Assembly (NCBI GenBank): GCA_023453125.1
Contig: JAEXUB010000254.1
Span: forward strand, 1-12,757
Origin: Bacteroidota bacterium
GTDB lineage: Bacteria > Bacteroidota > Ignavibacteria > Ignavibacteriales > Melioribacteraceae
Direction of reading: 5' to 3'
Length of the DNA stretch: 12,757 nt
Below are positions 7,309 through 12,757 of this stretch, one piece after another. The notes beneath the pieces are model-generated. The model was not told where the DNA came from. It searched no databases and worked only from the letters and a program-made list of their open reading frames with translations. Every line of letters starts with the position of its first letter. The stretch's first letter is position 1. The position numbers and the translations under genes were made by a program.

Positions 7309-7806
7309 TTATTCTTTTTCTCTTCTTGCAATTGAAGCGGCTCCTACAAGAGCAACCAAAAGGAGTATGCCGAGAAGTTCAAATACAAGCACATATTCAG
7401 ATATGAGTATTTCCCCTAATCCGTAAATGGTTGTAGCAGGAATCGGGGCCGGGGCTGAGAACCAGTCGGTCCATATCATTATAGAGGTTACCAGTCCCAT
7501 GAATATACCAATCAGAATAGAAGCGGTAAGAACATTCAATGTACCTGTTTTAATTTCAACGCTTGTAATTTTATTGGTAAGCATAACGCCGAAGATGAGG
7601 AGAATAAGAATACCGCCGACGTAGACCATAATCTGAACGACGGCAATAAAATCGGCAGCCAGTAAGACATAAAGCCCTGCCACCCCGAAGAAAGTAAGCA
7701 GAAGGGAGAAGGCTGCGTGGATAATATTTTTAGATGTAACAACAATCATTGCCGATACGATTGTAATCGCGGCAAAAAGAAAAAATATAATGTCGTAAAG
7801 AGTCAT
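7309..7806 (-). CDS. nuoJ: NADH-quinone oxidoreductase subunit J
   Basis: NuoJ is a five-helix membrane subunit of complex I next to NuoK and NuoA. Its third helix carries a flexible bulge implicated in coupling quinone reduction to proton movement. The 165-residue product has the expected hydrophobic pattern and the diagnostic DFIAVVQIMVYVGGILILLIFGVML segment, including Tyr62 and the paired glycines 64-65 (Tyr59 region in E. coli). It ends in a basic tail. It follows nuoI by 5 bases. The start at MTLYDIIFFLF places the first helix immediately at the N-terminus, as usual for the family. Confidence 0.96.
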   Translation of the reverse strand: MTLYDIIFFLFAAITIVSAMIVVTSKNIIHAAFSLLLTFFGVAGLYVLLAADFIAVVQIMVYVGGILILLIFGVMLTNKITSVEIKTGTLNVLTASILIGIFMGLVTSIMIWTDWFSAPAPIPATTIYGLGEILISEYVLVFELLGILLLVALVGAASIARREKE

Positions 7807-7811
7807 TGTTT

Positions 7812-8369
7812 TTACTCGGTTTTGTTTTGATCTGCCGGTTTAGGAGCTGCCGCAGCTGCTGCTTTGGCTGCCGCTTTTTCGGCTTCAAATTTTTCATAAT
7901 TAGCTTTTTTCTCTGCTACTTCTTCCGGAGTCATACAGGAGAATTTGTAAATAAGGTCATCCCTTTCAAATTCGGAATACTCATAGACATCGGTCATTTT
8001 AATGCATTCCGTAGGGCAGGGGAATACGCACAGCTGGCAGAAGCAGCATTTGGCAATGTCTATATCGAAACGGGTTACCCACAAAGCCTTCTTCTTGCCG
8101 TTAGAAGTTGTGCCTACCGGATCGGCAGGAATGCTTTTAACGGTATCTATGGTAATACAGCTTACCGGACAGGCTTTTGCGCACTGGTCGCAGCCGATAC
8201 AGTCTTCGATATTAACATAGAGCCTGTTGCGCGCCCGTTCCACCATTGGAACCTTTACTTCCGGGTACTGAATGGTAACCGAACGGGTGAATAGGTGTTT
8301 AAAGGTTATCTTCATACCTACAAGCGCGGTATAAAGTCCATCCCAAGTATTTTTTAAGTATTGTCTCAT
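7812..8369 (-). CDS. nuoI: NADH-quinone oxidoreductase subunit I (two 4Fe-4S clusters)
   Basis: NuoI is a peripheral ferredoxin-like subunit that holds clusters N6a and N6b and passes electrons towards NuoB. Both CxxCxxCxxxCP motifs are intact: Cys57, 60, 63, 67 and Cys108, 111, 114, 118. Extra cysteines occur at 71, 109 and 122. The N-terminal amphipathic region (residues 1-30) is the usual membrane anchor. After the folded part, residues about 155-185 form an Ala/Lys/Glu-rich low-complexity tail (KAAAKAAAAAAPKPADQ) ending in a polar stretch, which is not part of the family core. With NuoE, F and G missing from the locus, NuoI is the outermost cluster subunit encoded here, so it or its tail could contact the unknown donor; that is inference. 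It follows nuoH by 4 bases. Confidence 0.97.
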   Translation of the reverse strand: MRQYLKNTWDGLYTALVGMKITFKHLFTRSVTIQYPEVKVPMVERARNRLYVNIEDCIGCDQCAKACPVSCITIDTVKSIPADPVGTTSNGKKKALWVTRFDIDIAKCCFCQLCVFPCPTECIKMTDVYEYSEFERDDLIYKFSCMTPEEVAEKKANYEKFEAEKAAAKAAAAAAPKPADQNKTE

Positions 8370-8373
8370 TAGT

Positions 8374-9441
8374 CTATAATAAACTTATTATTCCGATAAT
8401 AATTAAATTAAGAAAAGCATAAGGAATCAGATATTTCCAGCATAAAGACATCAGCTGGTCAACGCGGAGCCTCGGGAGGGTCCATCTGAGCCATATTTGA
8501 ACAAAAACGAAGAACATGCCTTTGGCGATAAACCAGAAAGCCTGTTCAAATGGAATCATCCATTCGGCGCCTAGTGTATTGCCCAGGTAACCGAAAGGAG
8601 ACTGATAGCCGCCGAAGAAGAGGATGGCAACAATTGCAGAAACGGCAAACATATTGGCATATTCGGTAAGCATAAACATAGCGTATTTAATGCCCGGATA
8701 TTCGGTAAAGTAGCCGGCAACCAGTTCCGATTCAGCTTCGGGAATATCGAAAGGTGTACGGTTAACTTCGGCAAGTGTTGAAATGTAGATTATAATGAAT
8801 CCTACAACCATAAAAGGGATATATAAAAACTTTGAAAGATCGGTTCCCGGGCCTCCGAAAATATACCAGTTCCAGAACGAAGAGGTCTGGAGCTCGCTTA
8901 CTTTTGTAAGGCTGAGTGTGCCGGTAACCATAATCATACTCAGAACCACGAGGGCAGTAGGAATTTCGTAGCTCACAATCTGGGCTGCCGAGCGCATTGC
9001 GCCGAGAAGGGAGTACTTATTATTAGAAGCCCATCCTGCCATCAGAATGCCAGTAACCATAAAGCTCGATACGGCAATTATATAGAAGAGGCCTATTTCA
9101 ATTTCGCTTCCTATAAGTTTGCTCGAGAAGGGGATTGCGGCAAAAGCTGCAAAGCTTCCGGCAAATACAAGAATAGGGGCGAATTCATAGAGAGGCCTGT
9201 CTACTTCCTTTGAAGAAGGAGCTTCTTTCTGAAGGATTTTCATGAAGTCGGCTATTAACTGGAGAGAGCCGTGCCATCCCACGCGCATTGGGCCAAGTCG
9301 GTCCTGAATATGGGCGGAGATCTTTCTTTCGAGCCAGACGGCTACCAGTGTAAAGATTAAGATAAATACCAGCGGAATGCTTGCCGTTAAAAGAGATGCC
9401 AGTATTTGATTGCCAAGTAGTTCGTATAAAAATTCGTACAT
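8374..9441 (-). CDS. nuoH: NADH-quinone oxidoreductase subunit H
   Basis: NuoH is the membrane subunit that joins the two arms of complex I and forms much of the quinone tunnel. The 355-residue product has about eight membrane helices. Family motifs are ERKISAHIQDRLGPMRVG (residues 38-55) and the acidic loop AEVNRTPFDIPEAESELVAG (224-243) followed by FTEYPGIKYAMF. The asparagine usual in GPNRVG is Met52 here, a mild variation. Its ATG overlaps the nuoD stop by one base (TAATG), the arrangement expected for translational coupling. In many bacteria nuoE, F and G lie between D and H; here there is no room for them. Confidence 0.97.
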   Translation of the reverse strand: MYEFLYELLGNQILASLLTASIPLVFILIFTLVAVWLERKISAHIQDRLGPMRVGWHGSLQLIADFMKILQKEAPSSKEVDRPLYEFAPILVFAGSFAAFAAIPFSSKLIGSEIEIGLFYIIAVSSFMVTGILMAGWASNNKYSLLGAMRSAAQIVSYEIPTALVVLSMIMVTGTLSLTKVSELQTSSFWNWYIFGGPGTDLSKFLYIPFMVVGFIIIYISTLAEVNRTPFDIPEAESELVAGYFTEYPGIKYAMFMLTEYANMFAVSAIVAILFFGGYQSPFGYLGNTLGAEWMIPFEQAFWFIAKGMFFVFVQIWLRWTLPRLRVDQLMSLCWKYLIPYAFLNLIIIGIISLL

Positions 9442-10559
9442 TATCTGTCAACTTCTCCTAATACTATGTCAATGCTTCCGAGAATTGCCATTATATCGGA
9501 AATAAGGTGCCCTCTGCAGAGGTCATCCATCATTTCCAGATGGACAAATGACGGAGGTCTTACTTTGACTCTGAATGGATTTGTGTTTCCGTCGCTAATA
9601 ATAAAGTAACCAAGTTCGCCGCGGGGATTTTCAACGCGGGCATAAACGTGCCCTTTTGGGGGCTTAATTTTCTTAGGAACAGCTGATTGTACATCCCCTT
9701 CGGAAGGCATCTGGTCTAATGCCTGTTCTATAATCTTGATGCTTTCGAGCATTTCCTGAACGCGTACATAATAACGGTCCCAGGTATCTCCCAGTGTGCC
9801 CTGAAGTCCCTGGCCGGTAATTACATTGAAATCAAACTTATTATAGATGGAATAGGTGTCATCTTTTCTGAGATCGTAAGCCAGACCGCTTCCGCGGAGT
9901 GTGGGGCCGGTGGCGCCGAAATTGATGGCGGTATCCAGCGGGAGTACCCCGATATTGGCTGTACGCTCAATAAATATCTTATTATATGAAAGGAGGTTAT
10001 TAACCTCGTCAACCGTTGGTTTAAAGTAATCCAGGAATTCGCGGGTCATTCTTACAAAGTCGGGATGTACATCGTGCGAGAGGCCGCCAACCCAAATATA
10101 ATTATAGAGGAGTCTTGCTCCGCAGGTCATCTCGAATAAGGTAAGAATCTTTTCCCTGTCGCGGAATAAATAGAGGAAGGGGGTCCATGCTCCGATATCG
10201 AGGCCGAATGTACCAACTGCAACAGTATGGGATGCAATACGCTGCAATTCTCCCATTATTACTCTTATATATTCAACTCTTTCAGGAACCTGAATTCCAA
10301 GTAGTTTCTCAACTGCAATGGCGTAACCCCAGTTATTATACATAGCTGCGAGGTAATCCATTCTATCGGTATAGGGAACAACCTGATTATACTGCATAGC
10401 TTCGCAGTGTTTTTCGAAACATCTGTGGAGATAGCCTATATGTGGAGTAACTTTAGTTACAAGTTCCCCTTCAATTTCCAGTTCGAGCCGGAGCACGCCG
10501 TGAGTACTCGGGTGCTGGGGGCCCATATTCAGAACCATTCTTTCCGTTTTAAGCGCCAT
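9441..10559 (-). CDS. nuoD: NADH-quinone oxidoreductase subunit D (49 kDa-type)
   Basis: NuoD is the 49 kDa-type, hydrogenase-large-subunit-related protein that lines the quinone-binding site of complex I. The 372-residue product begins with the typical LNMGPQHPSTHGVLRL stretch. Its His20 and Tyr69 (in TDRMDYLAAM) match the quinone-headgroup pair known as His38 and Tyr87 in Thermus Nqo4, with identical spacing of 49 residues. The protein ends with the conserved HLISDIMAILGSIDIVLGEVDR. The [NiFe] cysteine ligands of hydrogenases are absent, as expected. It is separate from NuoC, unlike the fused nuoCD of E. coli. The gene lies 25 bases after nuoC and overlaps nuoH by one base. Confidence 0.97.
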   Translation of the reverse strand: MALKTERMVLNMGPQHPSTHGVLRLELEIEGELVTKVTPHIGYLHRCFEKHCEAMQYNQVVPYTDRMDYLAAMYNNWGYAIAVEKLLGIQVPERVEYIRVIMGELQRIASHTVAVGTFGLDIGAWTPFLYLFRDREKILTLFEMTCGARLLYNYIWVGGLSHDVHPDFVRMTREFLDYFKPTVDEVNNLLSYNKIFIERTANIGVLPLDTAINFGATGPTLRGSGLAYDLRKDDTYSIYNKFDFNVITGQGLQGTLGDTWDRYYVRVQEMLESIKIIEQALDQMPSEGDVQSAVPKKIKPPKGHVYARVENPRGELGYFIISDGNTNPFRVKVRPPSFVHLEMMDDLCRGHLISDIMAILGSIDIVLGEVDR

Positions 10560-10584
10560 TTTTCCTCAATCTCAAAGAAAAATA

Positions 10585-11112
10585 TTAATATGGAACTTTC
10601 ATTCCGTGATAAAATTCAGGATTTTTATAATCCTTTCTAAGCGGGTATCCTTCCCAATCGTATGGCATCAGAATTCTGATCAAATTAGGGTGATTCAGGA
10701 AGATTATTCCCAAAAGGTCAAATGCCTCTCTTTCGTGCCAGTCTGCGGTTCTCCATACAAAGGAAACCGACTCAACTTCGGGCTTTTCGCGGGGGCAGGA
10801 GACTCTTAATGTAACTTTATGTTTAAGGTAAATTGAGTCCAGATGATAATAAACGCTCAAAGTGCCGCCGGTTATAACATCTGCTCCCGATTCATCCTTT
10901 GTTTTTGTTCCGTTTGCATCATCCACTCCCGAAAGGAGCATAAGGACGTCGAACTGCAATTCCTCAGTAACCCTTAAAAAATTTGAAACTTCTTTAATTT
11001 TCAAGGGATCGATGTTGATAACCGGTTCGGTTGGGAGTGAAGTGTCCATACCGAGCACAGCATCGGCGAACTGAGTCTTTAAGATTTCAAATATTTCTTC
11101 TCTAGTTTTCAT
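10585..11112 (-). CDS. nuoC: NADH-quinone oxidoreductase subunit C (30 kDa-type)
   Basis: NuoC is the 30 kDa-type structural subunit that packs against NuoD in the connecting module of complex I and binds no cofactor. The 175-residue product contains the family signature in its C-terminal third: ADWHEREAFDLLGIIFLNHPNL followed by RILMPYDWEGYPLRKDY. A polar insertion near residues 64-82 (NGTKTKDESGADVITGG) lies in a loop between strands. The gene overlaps the nuoB stop by four bases (ATGA), consistent with translational coupling, and is followed 25 bases later by nuoD. Confidence 0.96.
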   Translation of the reverse strand: MKTREEIFEILKTQFADAVLGMDTSLPTEPVINIDPLKIKEVSNFLRVTEELQFDVLMLLSGVDDANGTKTKDESGADVITGGTLSVYYHLDSIYLKHKVTLRVSCPREKPEVESVSFVWRTADWHEREAFDLLGIIFLNHPNLIRILMPYDWEGYPLRKDYKNPEFYHGMKVPY

Positions 11113-11600
11113 ACGGTCTTTTTCCGCATAGATTCATTTCTGATTTTTTCCTGTAATTTAAGGAGGCCTTCAAAGAGGGCTTCCGGGCGGGGAGGGCATC
11201 CGGGTACATAAACATCAACCGGGATCACGCGATCGACCCCTTTTAAGACGTGATAACCGTGCTCCCAGTAAGGACCGCCGCTGTTTGCGCAGCTTCCCAT
11301 CGAAATAATATATTTCGGGTCGGGCATCTGTTCGTACAATCTTTTTATTCTGGTAGCCATTTTAAGGGTAACGGTACCGGAAATGATAATCGCATCCGCC
11401 TGGCGGGGAGTATTGCGGGGGATAACGCCGAAGCGGTCAAAATCGTAATTGGCTGCCGAAGTAGCCATCATTTCAATAGCACAGCAGGCTAAACCGAAGC
11501 CAAGCTGCCAGATTGAGGAGAGGCGTGCCCAGTTAAAAAGGTCGTCCACCTTAGCAATTACGATGTTACCTTCAGAAAATTCTTTATCAAGTAAACCCAT
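11109..11600 (-). CDS. nuoB: NADH-quinone oxidoreductase subunit B (cluster N2)
   Basis: NuoB carries the terminal 4Fe-4S cluster N2 that reduces quinone in complex I. The four ligands are visible: adjacent Cys39 and Cys40 in GLACCAIEMM, Cys104 in SMGSCANSGGPY and Cys135 in YVPGCPPRPEAL. The 163-residue length and short N-terminus are normal for the family. The GSCANSGG sequence and neighbouring nuo genes set it apart from the related small subunits of group 4 hydrogenases. It follows nuoA by 26 bases and overlaps nuoC by four. No obvious strong ribosome site precedes the ATG, which may reflect weak Shine-Dalgarno use in this group. Confidence 0.97.
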   Translation of the reverse strand: MGLLDKEFSEGNIVIAKVDDLFNWARLSSIWQLGFGLACCAIEMMATSAANYDFDRFGVIPRNTPRQADAIIISGTVTLKMATRIKRLYEQMPDPKYIISMGSCANSGGPYWEHGYHVLKGVDRVIPVDVYVPGCPPRPEALFEGLLKLQEKIRNESMRKKTV

Positions 11601-11626
11601 AATCTCGTTCTATTTAATTAGTTTAA

Positions 11627-12034
11627 TTACTCTTTATTATTTAGAAGATCGTCCAAAACCGGGGGTTTAGGATGAGGGCGGGCCCATTCGAGATCCCCTT
11701 TACGCCATTCGTAAGCCATGCCGAGACCAAGGACAAATAAGAAGATAATCCCAGCAAGAAATCCGATTATACCGAAATTTTTATATACCAGGGCCCAGGG
11801 GAACAACAAAACCACTTCTACGTCAAATATAAGGAAGATAAGAGCGATGACGTAAAAGCGGATATTGAACTTAACCCAGGGAGAGCCTACCGGATTTTCG
11901 CCGCATTCGTAGGTTAATTGTTTCTCGTGAGTAGGGCGGTGCGGGCTAATTAGTTTAGCCGCGATGATGGCTATTGTAACGAATACAATACCAAGCAGTA
12001 TAAATATGAATACTTTTCCAAATTCGGTTAACAT
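11627..12034 (-). CDS. nuoA: NADH-quinone oxidoreductase subunit A
   Basis: NuoA is a three-helix membrane subunit near the quinone site of complex I. The 135-residue product has the long cytoplasmic loop with YECGE (residues 42-46, Cys44 being the switch-loop cysteine) and the hallmark helix RFYVIALIFLIFDVEVVLLFPWA with Asp71 and Glu73. The C-terminal tail is polar (WARPHPKPPVLDDLLNNKE). As first gene of the operon it has the divergent intergenic region upstream with a good promoter candidate. The ATG directly precedes LTEFGKVFIFILL, which is the first helix, so the start is well placed; only a weak AAGG close to the ATG could act as ribosome site. Confidence 0.96.
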   Translation of the reverse strand: MLTEFGKVFIFILLGIVFVTIAIIAAKLISPHRPTHEKQLTYECGENPVGSPWVKFNIRFYVIALIFLIFDVEVVLLFPWALVYKNFGIIGFLAGIIFLFVLGLGMAYEWRKGDLEWARPHPKPPVLDDLLNNKE

Positions 12035-12060
12035 AAGCCTTTTAAAAAAATTTTTGTCGC

Positions 12061-12089
12061 AAAATAAAACTACTCATGCTGAATGTCAA
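12061..12089 (-). promoter_or_regulatory. Promoter candidate for the nuo operon
   Basis: On the minus strand a perfect TTGACA (12084-12089) is followed by a 17-base spacer and TATTTT (12061-12066). The downstream part, TATTTTG, also comes within one base of the TAnnTTTG element used by Bacteroidota-type primary sigma factors, with TTG 20 bases before it. The expected start would give a leader of roughly 20 bases before the nuoA ATG at 12034. Confidence 0.65.
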
Positions 12090-12201
12090 GATTATCCCCC
12101 TATTTTTTTAAAATAAAAGAGTTTAACCCACTTTTTTTGTATGTAATTGTAACATCTTTTCTTAAATTTCGGTTGGTTAAGAAGAGAACTGGATATTAAA
12201 G

Positions 12202-12757
12202 ATGAAAAAAGTACTTTTTCTGTTATTGATATTAATTTTTTCATACAATTCTTTTATTAATGCCCAGGGGGCTTCAAAGAAATGGGCTATCGTTCAGGAT
12301 CTTGATGACCGGATTGTTTACCTCGATACAACCACCATTCGCGAATTCGATAATAAGATTACAATATGGAGCCTTGTAAGCTATAAGACTCCTCAGGAAA
12401 TAAAACCGCTCCAGCAGAAGGTTTCCCAGATCCGTTCCCAGTTTATGATTAATTCCCTCCTTAAAAAGTATAGCGTAATAGGAACCCTTTATTACGATTC
12501 CAAGGGGAGAATGATAGGGGAGTCGGCTATTCCAAACTATAATTTTAATACAACCGAAAATTTCCAGATTGCAATTGTTGAAGGCTCTACTATAGATGTG
12601 CTTCACAATAAAGCCAAGGATTATCTGGCTACAGGCGAGTTTGGGGACGGAAGAAGCGATTTTATTAAAAACTACTATAAGAACAATCCCGATAAAAATG
12701 CCGGACAAATAATTCCGAATGAAGCTGTTAAAGACTCCATTCCCCAGGCAAAGCCAA
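12202..12757 (+). CDS. Exported protein with surface-adhesin protein E-like domain (partial, runs off window)
   Basis: The reading frame is open from the ATG at 12202 to the window edge (185 codons seen). The first 22 or so residues are a classical signal peptide: MKK, then a leucine/isoleucine-rich core, ending near INAQ. The mature part begins KKWAIVQDLDDRIVYLDTTTIREFDNKITIWSLVSYKTPQ. This tryptophan, tyrosine-leucine-aspartate and 'valine/threonine-x-tryptophan' pattern, followed by a LYYDSKGRMIG strand and an IVEGSTIDVLHNKAKDYL end, resembles the small beta-sandwich surface-adhesin protein E domain often found in exported proteins of unknown role. The usual cysteine pair is missing. After about residue 140 a polar, Asn/Lys-rich region starts. 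Assignment is by motif resemblance only. It is transcribed divergently from nuoA, with only a weak GGA ribosome site. No functional link to complex I is visible. Confidence 0.7.
   Translation, partial: MKKVLFLLLILIFSYNSFINAQGASKKWAIVQDLDDRIVYLDTTTIREFDNKITIWSLVSYKTPQEIKPLQQKVSQIRSQFMINSLLKKYSVIGTLYYDSKGRMIGESAIPNYNFNTTENFQIAIVEGSTIDVLHNKAKDYLATGEFGDGRSDFIKNYYKNNPDKNAGQIIPNEAVKDSIPQAKP

Noticed and set aside
7806..8294. Plus-strand open frame of 162 codons opposite nuoI
   Set aside because: It lies wholly antisense to a gene with two intact cluster motifs; the translation is cysteine/phenylalanine-rich with no family resemblance, the product of reading nuoI codons backwards.
9441..11600. Possible group 4 [NiFe] hydrogenase-related complex instead of complex I
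   Set aside because: NuoD lacks the nickel-binding cysteine pairs and has the quinone-site His/Tyr pair, and nuoA, J and K are all present, so it is complex I.
12142..12154. TGTAATTGTAACA, an FNR/CRP-like imperfect palindrome in the divergent intergenic region
   Set aside because: Several central positions break the symmetry and the region is AT-rich, so a chance match is likely; not strong enough to call an operator.
12274..12708. Minus-strand open frame of 144 codons at the right end
   Set aside because: It is antisense to the plus-strand gene from 12202, which has a signal peptide and a recognisable domain pattern; the minus-strand product has neither.

Overview
The window is a bacterial chromosome segment dominated by one minus-strand respiratory operon. 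It is moderately AT-rich with tight gene packing. Family choices such as separate nuoC and nuoD and an 11-gene nuo set point to the Bacteroidota/Chlorobiota (FCB) group. A member of the Ignavibacteria is my best guess, from gene content and general sequence feel only; no rRNA or other marker is present to settle it.

Right to left (the direction of transcription), positions 12034 to 1639 hold nuoA-B-C-D-H-I-J-K-L-M-N, all on the minus strand with gaps of 57 bases or less and two short overlaps (B/C and D/H). These encode the membrane arm (A, H, J, K, L, M, N) and the quinone-side connecting module (B, C, D, I) of proton-pumping complex I. The genes for the NADH-oxidising module (nuoE, nuoF, nuoG) are absent; nuoD runs straight into nuoH. 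A good promoter candidate (TTGACA-17-TATTTT) lies just upstream of nuoA and a strong hairpin/U-tract terminator follows nuoN, so the set looks like one complete transcription unit. As encoded here it would pump ions and reduce quinone, but its electron donor is not specified by this locus.

Downstream of the terminator, still on the minus strand, come three small closely spaced genes: an unrecognised 101-residue protein, an A-type (IscA/HesB-like) iron-sulfur carrier with altered cysteine positions, and an Fe/Mn superoxide dismutase with a twin-arginine-like N-terminal extension and a plausible internal start for a cytosolic form. A link to complex I (cluster supply, superoxide protection) is attractive but is inference from position.

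At the right end, divergent from nuoA, a plus-strand gene for an exported protein with a likely surface-adhesin protein E-like domain begins at 12202 and runs off the window. The left 131 bases carry no gene, only small hairpins downstream of the dismutase gene. I see no mobile element, CRISPR array, tRNA or rRNA, and no clearly undescribed system. The best leads are the donor-less complex I, the duplicated segment in NuoL, the unusual A-type carrier, and the two-start dismutase.
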